This document shows positions 1 to 8,073 of a stretch of DNA of 33,896 nt, one piece after another (positions within the stretch are counted from its first letter, which is position 1; every line of letters starts with the position of its first letter). Under the pieces are notes generated by a model. That model was not told the DNA's origin, did not search any database, and saw only the letters and a program-made list of their open reading frames with translations. A program made the position numbers and the translations under genes. This stretch comes from an uncultured Gammaproteobacteria bacterium (GTDB lineage Bacteria > Pseudomonadota > Gammaproteobacteria > Pseudomonadales > Azotimanducaceae), in contig CAJXCK010000016.1 of assembly GCA_913051785.1 (NCBI GenBank), forward strand, positions 1 to 33,896, read 5' to 3'.

Positions 1-820
1 CCTGGCTTGCTTTCCAAAACATACTCAGTGAAACAGCCACCAGATAGATACCAAATAGTCGCTTGAGAACGTCCTCATCAAGTGAGTGAGCCCACTTGGC
101 TCCTATTGGAGCGGTGAAAAGAGACATAACTCCCATTGCAATCAGCGAAGGGACGTTGATATACCCCATAGAACCGACCGGTAAGTCAGACTTGCCGAGG
201 CCGAGGATTAGAAAGCCAACAGCACCGCCGAGGCCGATTATAAAGCCCACTCCAGATGCTGTAGCTACAGCTTGGTAGATAGGTCTGCTGCACGCAACCA
301 TAGTGATGACAGTGGGTGTCCCACCGCCGATTCCAAGTAGGGCTGAAAAACCACCAAGCACGGATGCAATGGTAGCCCGGGTTAGTCCTGTCGGCATTGT
401 TTCCGAGAAGGTCATGTTGGAGAGAGCTTTTGGAAAGAGAAAGTAGATAGAGTAAACCAAGACTCCACCAGCGAACACTGAGTACAGCTGATTTGGTCTG
501 GCAAAAGAGGCCAGATAAAGCCCAACACCGACGCCAACAAGAAGCCAAGGAGCCCAAGACCTGACCACCTCAAAGTCCACGGCTCCCCTCGCTCTGTGCG
601 CTATAACTGACCTAGCTGAGGATATTACTATCGTTGCGAGTGAGGTACCGATTGCAACAAAGATCAGATCTGACGCTGGATCCGCTAAGATGGAAAAGAC
701 AAAGACCAGTGCTGGGACCACGACGAATCCACCGCCATTGCCAAACAACCCTGCAGTGATACCGGCCAATGCGCCGGCAATAAGAAGTGTTAGGAAAAGT
801 GGAAGTAAATCTATGATCAC
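1..820 (-). CDS. TauE/SafE family sulfite/anion exporter-like permease (3' end cut by window edge)
   Basis: The minus-strand frame reads open from a GTG at 820 to the window edge, giving 273 residues of a hydrophobic protein with about eight membrane segments. It has the two glycine-rich repeat halves typical of TauE/SafE permeases: GLFGNGGGF near residue 25 and LLGIGGGTP in the second half. It also has the usual C-terminal segment with PIGAKWAH. Family members are about 250-270 residues, so only a few residues can be missing. An in-frame TAG lies nine bases upstream of the GTG, so no longer start exists. The family moves sulfite, sulfonates or other organic anions out of or across the inner membrane; the substrate here cannot be told. 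It is transcribed away from the Anbu gene across a 431-base gap. Confidence 0.85.
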   Translation of the reverse strand, partial: MIIDLLPLFLTLLIAGALAGITAGLFGNGGGFVVVPALVFVFSILADPASDLIFVAIGTSLATIVISSARSVIAHRARGAVDFEVVRSWAPWLLVGVGVGLYLASFARPNQLYSVFAGGVLVYSIYFLFPKALSNMTFSETMPTGLTRATIASVLGGFSALLGIGGGTPTVITMVACSRPIYQAVATASGVGFIIGLGGAVGFLILGLGKSDLPVGSMGYINVPSLIAMGVMSLFTAPIGAKWAHSLDEDVLKRLFGIYLVAVSLSMFWKASQ

Positions 821-1251
821 GTTATTTGTCTAGCTTTGAGGGCGCGTCCTGAAAATCTAACGACTCTGACCTCGTTAACTTCAATTATTGTGCCAACCCG
901 CGTCGAACGTGGGAAGAAAGGAAACTAGAATAAATACATAAAAGTCAGTTGGTTATGTATGACTAAAGCCCGCCTTAAAGCTTGTTTCACCGACTCACTA
1001 TGTAAACTTTCGATTTGATGCTCTGTTTAGTGAGTTAACTACTTGAATCGCCTCTTTTTAGTGCGCTATAAGCTTGTTTTTTAGACCGAAATTTGGAATC
1101 ACGCGACATAAAATATTGCGATGATTTGCTTGGCAAAGTAGGATCAAGGAATGGTTCCTGAAGTCGCGATTAAGGGTTTTTTAGTTCCTTTTCAAGGCGT
1201 TCTTGATTCTTCCGAAGTGAAACTTGCTTTCATTTTGGTTGATTCGCTCTC
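821..1251. other. 431-base divergent intergenic region
   Basis: This gap separates the leftward permease from the rightward Anbu gene and must hold both promoters. It is AT-rich around 925-965. A short inverted repeat (AGTCA, 12 bases, TGACT) lies at about 945-966, on the permease side. TATAAG at 1077-1082 resembles a -10 box but has no convincing -35. The only coding candidate is a 34-codon frame at 1151-1255, listed separately. I see no tRNA, terminator or riboswitch fold here. Confidence 0.5.
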
Positions 1252-1255
1252 ATGA
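1151..1255 (+). CDS. possible 34-residue leader ORF overlapping the Anbu start
   Basis: An ATG at 1151 follows the purine-rich AGGATCAAGGA. It opens a 34-codon frame (begins MVPEVAIKGF) whose TGA at 1253-1255 overlaps the Anbu ATG at 1252 in an ATGA arrangement. The Anbu start has no Shine-Dalgarno sequence of its own, so translational coupling from this frame is conceivable. The peptide resembles nothing I know and has no clear signal or membrane segment. A frame of this length can arise by chance, so this is a weak call. Confidence 0.2.
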   Translation: MVPEVAIKGFLVPFQGVLDSSEVKLAFILVDSLS

Positions 1256-2001
1256 CATATTGTTTGGGTATAGCCCTCACTGAAGGCATAGTCTTCTGCT
1301 CTGACTCTCGTACAAACGCCGGCCCTGATCGAGTAAATACCTACAGTAAGATGCACTCTTTTTTCTTTGAAGGAGATAGATCAATTACTTTGCTTAGTGC
1401 CGGAAATTTAGCCACAAGTCAAAGTGTGATAGCGAAATTAAACAGAGATCTTGAAGGGGCAGAAAGTATTACAATCAGGTCCGGGAAATATGTATCGGAC
1501 GTCGCAGACTACGTGGGAGAACTGTTGGTTGCCGCAAGAAGCAGGTATGCATCGGAGGAGGGGCCTGATGCAGGATTAGACGCAAGCGCTTCGTTCATAA
1601 TCGGAGGGCAAATAGCAGGACAGGACCCCGAACTTTATTTGGTTTATCCCGAGGGGAATCATATAGCTGCATCCTCCGCGCAGCCCTATCTGCAAATAGG
1701 GGAAACTAAATATGGGAAGCCTATTCTCGACCGCATTATGCAGGCCGATACGCAGCCCGAGACTGCAATGAGATGTGCGATTGTCTCGGTCGATAGCACG
1801 ATGCGGTCTAATGCAACCGTCGGGCCTCCGATAGAGTGTCTGTTTTATCGGCGTGATAGTCTATTAAAATGGGATAAATACGTGCGGCTTGATGACGATC
1901 ATCCTTATCTTACGAAGATTAGGAAAAGCTGGGATGAAAATATCAAGAAAGCCTTTGACCAGCTCCCCGCATTAGATCAGTCGTCTGAAGCTCCTGTATA
2001 A
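1252..2001 (+). CDS. anbu: Anbu: proteasome-type (ancestral beta-subunit) N-terminal nucleophile peptidase
   Basis: The 249-residue protein matches the bacterial Anbu family (COG3484), self-compartmentalising relatives of HslV and proteasome beta subunits. It begins MTYCLGI, so removal of Met1 exposes Thr2 as the N-terminal nucleophile. Asp18 and Lys33 (counted from Met1) stand at the other active-site positions, within the family signature SDSRTNAG at residues 17-24. There is no propeptide, as is usual for Anbu. The start is set by this requirement; there is no Shine-Dalgarno sequence, but the stop of a 34-codon upstream frame overlaps the ATG. Its last 59 bases overlap the convergent metallopeptidase gene. 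Anbu genes are commonly found beside ATP-grasp and alpha-E genes, as here, and the physiological substrate is unknown. Confidence 0.93.
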   Translation: MTYCLGIALTEGIVFCSDSRTNAGPDRVNTYSKMHSFFFEGDRSITLLSAGNLATSQSVIAKLNRDLEGAESITIRSGKYVSDVADYVGELLVAARSRYASEEGPDAGLDASASFIIGGQIAGQDPELYLVYPEGNHIAASSAQPYLQIGETKYGKPILDRIMQADTQPETAMRCAIVSVDSTMRSNATVGPPIECLFYRRDSLLKWDKYVRLDDDHPYLTKIRKSWDENIKKAFDQLPALDQSSEAPV

Positions 2002-2977
2002 AGGTTTTTACAAATCCTAGTTTTTCTGCAACTAGTTCGTTGACCGAAAAATGATAATGATCAGTAACTCCTAGACTACGATTTAGTTCGTCAAGGCGAG
2101 AGCTTATCTCTTCCCATGCTTTTAACTTATGTCCTAAAGGCTGGCTCAAGCCTTCCTCCTCGGTGAAACCTAGCTGCGCTGCTGTCTCTAGCCCATCGAT
2201 CAGGTGTAGATAGTGGCTCCAGGTTTCGGCCCAATCTTCGAATGGATGGGAGCTAGCATAGGGCGTGATATATCTTTCCCACCAAGCTGTCTGTGCTCCA
2301 TTTTCATAATAGGATTCTAATGCGAGATCGTAATCAATATCTGGTGAGCCGAACAACCTTTCGAATTGGTTTTTCAGATACTGATTATCCCTCATAAGAT
2401 ACCAGAAGTAGTGACCGCTCTCATGTCGCAGGTGACCCAATAAGCTTCGATGTTTTTCCTGATGAGCCGCCTTTTCCGCAGCTCTGGCGACAGGCTCAGC
2501 CTCGAGAATATTGATTGTAATAACACCGTTCGCATGCCCCGTCGAAACAAAAGGTTCCAGTGCATAATCATTGGACCTTTGATCCTCTAAGAAATCGAAT
2601 AGAAGGCCGTTCTTCTTAAGTTGCCAGCCATCGATTAGCGGGACCCCTTGGCTTAACAAAGTGAAAAATAGCCTTTTCTTTGCCTTTTCTAGTTCTCCCC
2701 ACCGCCAGAGATTTCTCGGATTAGATAGATTAGGTATGAAGCGGTTGAATTTGCATGCGAAACAAAGACTGCCGATCTCTTTTCCCTTTGTGACCCAGTT
2801 ACATACGCCGTGGTTAGTACCATTTGAACACAGTTGGTAGTCTGAAACAGCTTGGTCGTTTTTAATTGTCTTGAAAGTCAATGATGAAGGATCGAAGCCT
2901 ACCGATGAGCCGCATGCGTCGCAACGAGTGCTCTCAAAGTATAGCGGTTGACCACATTGGCATTTAAATCCGATCAT
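1943..2977 (-). CDS. zinc-ribbon putative zinc-binding metallopeptidase (COG4307 family)
   Basis: Reading from the ATG at 2977 gives 344 residues. The N-terminus carries a rubredoxin-like zinc ribbon (Cys6, Cys8, Cys19, Cys22). A second cysteine-rich stretch follows, with LCSN, GVCN and CFAC. The catalytic motif HESGH is at residues 185-189. Further on, EDWAETWSHYLH resembles the conserved acidic/His segment that follows the HExxH in this family. The start at 2977 is preferred over an in-frame ATG at 3016 because GGAGAG at 2982-2987 (minus strand) lies just upstream, and because it leaves only a 14-base overlap with the alpha-E gene. It is third in a minus-strand operon behind ATP-grasp and alpha-E. 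The reaction is probably peptide hydrolysis; the substrate is unknown. Confidence 0.85.
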   Translation of the reverse strand: MIGFKCQCGQPLYFESTRCDACGSSVGFDPSSLTFKTIKNDQAVSDYQLCSNGTNHGVCNWVTKGKEIGSLCFACKFNRFIPNLSNPRNLWRWGELEKAKKRLFFTLLSQGVPLIDGWQLKKNGLLFDFLEDQRSNDYALEPFVSTGHANGVITINILEAEPVARAAEKAAHQEKHRSLLGHLRHESGHYFWYLMRDNQYLKNQFERLFGSPDIDYDLALESYYENGAQTAWWERYITPYASSHPFEDWAETWSHYLHLIDGLETAAQLGFTEEEGLSQPLGHKLKAWEEISSRLDELNRSLGVTDHYHFSVNELVAEKLGFVKTFIQELQTTDLMRGAGQRLS

Positions 2978-3911
2978 TTTGCTCTCCAGTAAACCAGCTC
3001 GAGTAGAACTCTTCATTTAGGACGAGTAAAGATACTTGGAATTTGTCTATGAACTTATGGAGCTGATCTCGCGTTAATGTCGATGCATCGAATTTTCTTA
3101 GCTTACGCATGGAGCTGCGCAGTAATTTGGTAACGTTTTGGCGATTTGGTTTATCTCCAATTTCGATAGAAATTTCTCGCAAGCAAAAATAAATTGATCT
3201 AGGAAAATTCTCCTCTTTGAAAAGGAAATCAACGATTGGGTCTTTCTCTACTATCGGACTAACAGCCTTTCTGTAGGCGCTTTTTGCCGAGAGGGCTTCA
3301 AGTAACGAACCCCAAAGGATTGGGTCTATTGCGTCATATAAGCCCTCACGATCTAAAATGTCACCGGCTCCCACGTCTGTGATTCTCGCTGTCATATCTG
3401 CCCTCTCAATCAGGCAACCTATTTTTATAAAGTGATAGGCATTGTCTCTGGGCAAAGTCGAGTCGATGAGGCCGCTGATCATCTGGCAACGCTGAATAAT
3501 TTCGTCTAGATATGCGAGCCTGGCTTTTCTCCTACCGCACTTGGTCCGGTTCTCTGATGAGAATAGAAATAATCCATTTGTATACTCCCAGGCTTCTTCA
3601 GGGAGAGCGTCCCTAGTGGTACGCATGTTTTCCCTTGCTTGGGCGATTGAATGGTGAATCCCACAAGTTACTGAGGGTTTTTCCACGAGAAATTTGTGAA
3701 CATTTTGCTCGTTTTCATTTTTGAAAATCCTCGAGTACTTGTTTTTCTCATCGAGAATATCTACCAGGATCATCCACGAGGGTTCAGAACCTATGGGAAT
3801 GTCCATGATTAAATTGTTGTAACTTTTTATGAGTCTGGCGGTGTTTTCTGTTCTCTCGAGGTATCTCGCTAACCAATAAAGACGTTCAGCGACTCTAGAG
3901 AGCAGTTTCAT
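2964..3911 (-). CDS. alpha-E domain protein (DUF403, COG2307)
   Basis: The protein is a 315-residue, all-helical-looking polypeptide that opens with the family hallmark LLSRVAERLYWLARYLERTENTAR (residues 3-26; key residues Ser-Arg-Val-Ala-Glu-Arg and Tyr-Leu-Glu-Arg). It covers essentially the whole DUF403 domain. The start ATG at 3911 overlaps the stop of the ATP-grasp gene by four bases (ATGA), implying coupled translation and fixed stoichiometry. Alpha-E proteins are nearly always encoded beside circularly permuted ATP-grasp proteins, and the two are sometimes fused. They are predicted to assist a peptide ligase, but no biochemical role is established. The downstream metallopeptidase gene overlaps by 14 bases. 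Confidence 0.92.
   Translation of the reverse strand: MKLLSRVAERLYWLARYLERTENTARLIKSYNNLIMDIPIGSEPSWMILVDILDEKNKYSRIFKNENEQNVHKFLVEKPSVTCGIHHSIAQARENMRTTRDALPEEAWEYTNGLFLFSSENRTKCGRRKARLAYLDEIIQRCQMISGLIDSTLPRDNAYHFIKIGCLIERADMTARITDVGAGDILDREGLYDAIDPILWGSLLEALSAKSAYRKAVSPIVEKDPIVDFLFKEENFPRSIYFCLREISIEIGDKPNRQNVTKLLRSSMRKLRKFDASTLTRDQLHKFIDKFQVSLLVLNEEFYSSWFTGEQNDRI
2982..2987 (-). promoter_or_regulatory. ribosome binding site deciding the metallopeptidase start
   Basis: GGAGAG on the minus strand lies four bases before the ATG at 2977. The alternative ATG at 3016 has no comparable motif and would create a 53-base overlap with the upstream gene. Confidence 0.6.
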
Positions 3912-5416
3912 TTAGTTCTCTCCACGATCCACGTATCTTTGCTCCCCCCTCCTTGTGAGGAGTTCACCACCAAAGACCCTTTTTTTAGTGCTACCCTAGT
4001 CAGTCCACCGTTGGTCGCCCAGATTTTCTTTCCTTGCAAAATAAACGGTCTTAAATCGAGATGCCGCGGCTCTATATTGCCTTCAATAACTGTCGGAGCA
4101 GTAGACAGGGCTAAAGTGGGCTGTGCGACATAGTTTTCTGGACTTTTTTCGAGTTGTTTTACGTACCTGCTACGTTCCAGATCGGTCGAGTGAGGCCCGA
4201 CCAAAATGCCGTAACCTCCCGACTCATTAACGGGTTTGATCACAAGTTTTTTTATATTCTTGAGAACGAAGTCTAGATGTCGAGGGTCTCGGCAGAGATA
4301 GGTTCTGACATTGTGCAGGATGGGCTCTTGTTTAAGATAATAACGAATAATGGTTGGCACAAAGGCGTAGATAGCTTTATCGTCGGCGACGCCGGAACCC
4401 GGAGAGTTCGCGATTGAAACGTTTCCGCTTTTCCAAGCGCGTACAAGACCGGGTACGCCAAGTAGAGAATCTTTCTCGAAAACCTCTGGGTCTAAGAATT
4501 CTTCGTTAATTCGACGATAGATCACGTCAACGCGCACGGGCCCATCGACTGTATTCATCTGAACATAGTTATCCTCGGAAACAATTAGGTCACTGCCTTC
4601 TACAAGTTCAACCCCCATTTCTCTTGCGAGGTAAGCGTGCTCGAAATAGGCGGAATTATAGATCCCAGGGGTCAACACCACTATGTTCGGCCTTTTCCGA
4701 TCTCCGGGCGCCAACGAGGCAAGCATCTCAAAAAGTCTCGAGGGGTAGTCGTCTACCGGAAGGATACTGTGGTCGTAGAAAAGTTCAGGGAGAACTCGTT
4801 TAGTTACTTCTCTATTCTCAATCATGTAAGAGACGCCAGAAGGAACGCGCAGATTATCCTCTAATACGAAGAAGTGTCCTGCATTGTCGCGCACCAGATC
4901 AGTGCCACAGACATTAGCCCACGCACTTTGTGCGGGCCTCATGCCGACACATTCAGCCCTGAAATTGGGAGAATTTAGCACTAGGTCGGCGGGGATAACG
5001 TCCTCCGCCAGAATTTTTTGACGGTTATAAATATCGTCGATGAACCGATTAAGCGCCTTCAATCGTTGAGCTAGACCTTTACTCACGTTCTTCCAATCGC
5101 TAGCAGAAATAGTTCTAGGAATTATGTCGAAAGGCCATTCACGATCGATGTTGGTTTCTTCCGAATAGACTGTAAAGCTTATTCCCATTTGGCGAATAGC
5201 AAGCTGTGCGAGCTCCGAAGCTGTTCTGAGTTCCTCCGCGTCGTTGGATCTCAACCACCGGGCAATATTTCCAACACCCTTCCTCGCTCTTCCCTCGGGA
5301 GAGATCAACTCATCGAAATGTTTTTTGGATTTGTATAAACGCACGCTTATGTCTTGACGAAAATTGTTGCCATGAAAAGATTTACACACGTTAATTAGGC
5401 AATATATATACCACAT
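3908..5416 (-). CDS. circularly permuted type 2 ATP-grasp protein (COG2308)
   Basis: A 502-residue protein matches the DUF404/DUF407 ATP-grasp family. Visible signatures are LEDNLRVPSGVSYMIENR in the N-terminal half, the nucleotide-binding KPVNESGGYG stretch, the RHLDLRPF segment, and near the C-terminus the almost invariant VVNSSQGGGSKDTW. Such enzymes are predicted to be carboxylate-amine ligases building small peptides or peptide tags. It heads the minus-strand operon ATP-grasp / alpha-E / metallopeptidase. The start is uncertain: the ATG at 5416 lacks a good Shine-Dalgarno sequence and the first 25 residues look non-family-like. A GTG at 5344 is an alternative. No residue expected for the fold is obviously missing. 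Confidence 0.92.
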   Translation of the reverse strand: MWYIYCLINVCKSFHGNNFRQDISVRLYKSKKHFDELISPEGRARKGVGNIARWLRSNDAEELRTASELAQLAIRQMGISFTVYSEETNIDREWPFDIIPRTISASDWKNVSKGLAQRLKALNRFIDDIYNRQKILAEDVIPADLVLNSPNFRAECVGMRPAQSAWANVCGTDLVRDNAGHFFVLEDNLRVPSGVSYMIENREVTKRVLPELFYDHSILPVDDYPSRLFEMLASLAPGDRKRPNIVVLTPGIYNSAYFEHAYLAREMGVELVEGSDLIVSEDNYVQMNTVDGPVRVDVIYRRINEEFLDPEVFEKDSLLGVPGLVRAWKSGNVSIANSPGSGVADDKAIYAFVPTIIRYYLKQEPILHNVRTYLCRDPRHLDFVLKNIKKLVIKPVNESGGYGILVGPHSTDLERSRYVKQLEKSPENYVAQPTLALSTAPTVIEGNIEPRHLDLRPFILQGKKIWATNGGLTRVALKKGSLVVNSSQGGGSKDTWIVERTK

Positions 5417-5501
5417 TGAAAGCGGCCCCGATTATGCATTGGAGTGGTCAAACTTCTGTTTTTGAGGGCTTAGGTTGATCCGTCTTTGTTGGAGTAAAGT
5501 T
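5417..5501. promoter_or_regulatory. divergent promoter region between ATP-grasp and amidohydrolase operons
   Basis: About 85 bases separate two divergent gene sets, so both promoters should lie here or just inside the ATP-grasp 5' end, which is AT-rich around 5395-5416. I could not pick convincing -35/-10 pairs. The segment also contains the Shine-Dalgarno GGAG at 5491-5494, which sets the amidohydrolase start. Confidence 0.4.
5491..5494 (+). promoter_or_regulatory. ribosome binding site selecting a TTG start at 5502
   Basis: GGAG lies seven bases upstream of TTG 5502-5504. This start places a basic residue directly before the hydrophobic core, as expected for a signal peptide; the upstream TTG at 5475 would add nine residues ahead of it. 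Confidence 0.55.
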
Positions 5502-7238
5502 TTGGTTAGACAAACACTAAATATTTGTACCCTCCTTTTGATGGTCAACACAAATATTTTGGCTAGGGAAGGTGGCTCGAAATTCTCTGACACCTTTGCT
5601 GATCTGGTTCTAACCGGTGGCACTGTGGCGACAGTCGACCAAGGGATGTCGATCGCAGAGGGGATTGCGATACGCGGGTCGAGAATCGTTGCAATCGGAA
5701 CGGCCTCCGAGATTTCCAGATTTGTTGGTCCAACGACGGCAGTTATTGATTTAGAGGGAAAGTTTGTCATGCCTGGGTTTATAGAAGGCCACGGACACTT
5801 CATGAGTCTTGGTAGGTCCTTGCAAATCTTAGACTTGAGTGAGGCAGAGGACTGGGATGAAATAGTTTCACAAACAGCGTTAGCGGTCGATTCGTTGGAA
5901 CCTGGCCAATGGCTATATGGCCGAGGTTGGCATCAAGACAAATGGAAAAATCTTCCTGAGAAGATGGTCGATGGCGTGCCTACCAACGAGAGATTAAATG
6001 AGATTGCTCCAGAAAACCCCATAATCTTCGGCCACGCGAGTGGCCACGCTTCATTTGTTAATGACTATGCCCTGGAACTAGCGGAAATAAATCCCTTCAC
6101 CCCGGATCCATTAGGAGGAGAAATCGTACGAGATAGTGCGGGTCGTGCGACCGGATTGTTACGAGAGACGGCACAACGACTTGTGAGGCGAGTCTCGGAG
6201 GAATCGCAGTCAAAAATAAGCGAAGAGCTCAAGCTTTCCCAAATGATAGACCAAGTGAGATTAGCTGGCGAGATGGCTTTAAGAAACGGCGTTACAACTT
6301 TTCATGATGCCGGAACTGATCTGGCGACAATAAAATTTTTAAAGCGGCTAGAAGATGAAGGCAAACTGCCTCTAAGGCTCTACGTCATGATCCGAGGTGT
6401 AAATGATGCAGAATTTTTTGGCAACCTCAAAGGCTCCTTGGCTCTTCCAGAGCCTGACGACTTCCTGGTAGTTCGATCTATAAAAACTCAGTTAGACGGT
6501 GCTCTTGGTGCGCACGGGGCGTGGCTACTAGAGCCTTACGAAGACTTGAACTCGAGTGAAGGCTTGGTTTTGCAAACCTTGTCAGACATCGAGTCAATAG
6601 CAGATGCCGCGATAGAAAATGGCTATCAGTTAAATACTCATGCGATTGGCGATAGAGCAAATAGAGAAATCCTGGATCTGTACGAGCGAGTTTTCAAGAA
6701 GAACTCCTCGACGGGAGAAGAATTCAGATTCAGGGTGGAGCACGCGCAGCATGTTCATCCGTCCGACGTCCCTCGTTTCGGAGCTCTTGGCGTCATTGCC
6801 TCGGTGCAGGGGATTCACTGCGTATCCGATGGTCCTTGGATTCCCTCCCGGCTTGGAGAGATGCGAACACGCCGTACGTCTTACCCTTGGCGCGATCTAA
6901 TTGATTCAGGAGCTCTAATCGCGAATGGCACAGACGTTCCGGTGGAGAAGATAAGTCCTCTTGCATCTTTCACGGCGTCTGTGACTCGAACAATGAATAA
7001 TGGGGAGCTATTCTATCCTGCTCAAAAAATGAGTCGGTCAGAAGCCATTAAAAGTTACACAATAAATAACGCTTTCGCGGCTTTCGAGGAGTTTGAAAAG
7101 GGTTCATTAGAGGTTGGGAAGCTGGCTGATATTGCCATTCTATCAGATAACATTCTTGAAATTAGCGATGAACGGCTGCCGACAGTCAAAGTTGACATGA
7201 CGATATTGGGCGGTCGAATAGTTTACTCTCGTGGGTAA
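5502..7238 (+). CDS. YtcJ-type amidohydrolase with signal peptide (amidohydrolase family 3, COG1574)
   Basis: From a TTG at 5502 the protein has 578 residues. GGAG at 5491-5494 sits seven bases upstream, which favours this start over the in-frame TTG at 5475. The N-terminus then reads as a short Sec signal (basic VRQ, hydrophobic core CTLLLMV, possible cleavage after NILA). The mature enzyme has the metal-binding His97-x-His99 in FIEGHGHF, then DGALGAHGAW, NTHAIGDRANREI, RVEHAQHVH and GTDVPV, which are the ordered motifs of COG1574 metal-dependent hydrolases. These cleave amide or related bonds in small molecules, probably in the periplasm here; the substrate is unknown. The stop lies eight bases before the glucosylglycerate phosphatase start, suggesting cotranscription. 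Confidence 0.85.
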   Translation: MVRQTLNICTLLLMVNTNILAREGGSKFSDTFADLVLTGGTVATVDQGMSIAEGIAIRGSRIVAIGTASEISRFVGPTTAVIDLEGKFVMPGFIEGHGHFMSLGRSLQILDLSEAEDWDEIVSQTALAVDSLEPGQWLYGRGWHQDKWKNLPEKMVDGVPTNERLNEIAPENPIIFGHASGHASFVNDYALELAEINPFTPDPLGGEIVRDSAGRATGLLRETAQRLVRRVSEESQSKISEELKLSQMIDQVRLAGEMALRNGVTTFHDAGTDLATIKFLKRLEDEGKLPLRLYVMIRGVNDAEFFGNLKGSLALPEPDDFLVVRSIKTQLDGALGAHGAWLLEPYEDLNSSEGLVLQTLSDIESIADAAIENGYQLNTHAIGDRANREILDLYERVFKKNSSTGEEFRFRVEHAQHVHPSDVPRFGALGVIASVQGIHCVSDGPWIPSRLGEMRTRRTSYPWRDLIDSGALIANGTDVPVEKISPLASFTASVTRTMNNGELFYPAQKMSRSEAIKSYTINNAFAAFEEFEKGSLEVGKLADIAILSDNILEISDERLPTVKVDMTILGGRIVYSRG

Positions 7239-7246
7239 TTTGGACG

Positions 7247-8062
7247 GTGCGCAAATTTCACATATTTACGGATTTGGATGGAACTCTTTTAGGTAAAGAG
7301 GACTATCGTTATGAAGTAAATGTGCAGCTTATTTCTGAGCTAACGGCCAAGGGTATCGGTGTCAGCCTGAATACGAGTAAAACGCTAAGTGAAACAGAGT
7401 GTTGGCAGAGTAAATTGGGTTTGGATGGCCCTTTCATTATAGAGAATGGCGCAGCCATCTTGTTTCCCAAGAACAAGTTTGAGCTCGAGCAGCTCGAACC
7501 GTACAAAGTTGAAAGCCGAGGAAAATATTTTTGCATAGTGCTAGGGATGCAGATTGATAGGCTAGAGCGGCTGTACCAGTCTTATGCTAAAAAAGTAACC
7601 AGTTTGGTTCACTGTTCTCTAAACGACGCCATGAGGCTGACTGGGTTAGGAGGATCTGATTTGCGGAGGGCAAGAATGAGAGAGTACACACTGCCTTTGA
7701 TCATCCCGGACCCCTCCATCAAAGAGGAGATTGCAATGGTCGCGAGCCAAAGTGGCGCCAAGTTGATAGAAGGTGGGAGGTTTTCCCATCTGCAAGGGGG
7801 CTCTAACAAGGGGTCCTCGATGCTAATCGCGAAAAAAATCATTGAGGAAAAGCTAGAGGGTGAGCTTATCTCTATCTCGCTTGGTGATAGCGAGAATGAT
7901 TTGGAAATGCTGAGAGCCGCGGAATACGGGGTTTATCTCGGGAGCGACGAGAAGATGGTAGACGAATGTGCTCGGAACAATATTTTCATTGAAAATACAG
8001 CTGCACCTGATGGTTGGGTCAAAGCTCTTAAGAAAGCTTTAGAACATTATTCGGTCGATTAG
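7247..8062 (+). CDS. gpgP: glucosyl-/mannosyl-3-phosphoglycerate phosphatase (HAD-IIB)
   Basis: A 271-residue HAD hydrolase of the mannosyl-3-phosphoglycerate phosphatase family. Motif I is TDLDGTLL with Asp9 and Asp11. NTSKTLSE carries motif II, and GDSENDLEML carries the C-terminal metal-binding aspartates. The cap region has the family-typical LDGPFIIENGAAI. It should dephosphorylate glucosyl-3-phosphoglycerate to glucosylglycerate in the cytoplasm. The glucosyl rather than mannosyl specificity is inferred from the GT81 synthase that follows 11 bases downstream. The GTG start at 7247 fits the eight-base gap from the upstream stop; GGAC before it is a weak ribosome binding site. It is the first gene of the osmolyte module. 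Confidence 0.85.
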   Translation: MRKFHIFTDLDGTLLGKEDYRYEVNVQLISELTAKGIGVSLNTSKTLSETECWQSKLGLDGPFIIENGAAILFPKNKFELEQLEPYKVESRGKYFCIVLGMQIDRLERLYQSYAKKVTSLVHCSLNDAMRLTGLGGSDLRRARMREYTLPLIIPDPSIKEEIAMVASQSGAKLIEGGRFSHLQGGSNKGSSMLIAKKIIEEKLEGELISISLGDSENDLEMLRAAEYGVYLGSDEKMVDECARNNIFIENTAAPDGWVKALKKALEHYSVD

Positions 8063-8073
8063 AGGAATATTTG

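Noticed and set aside
186-557. 123-codon minus-strand frame
   Set aside because: It is an alternative frame of the TauE/SafE permease. The real frame is longer, hydrophobic and has both family repeat motifs; this one has none.
5432-5803. 123-codon minus-strand frame opposite the amidohydrolase start
   Set aside because: It lies antisense to the well-supported amidohydrolase N-terminus and shows no recognisable family.
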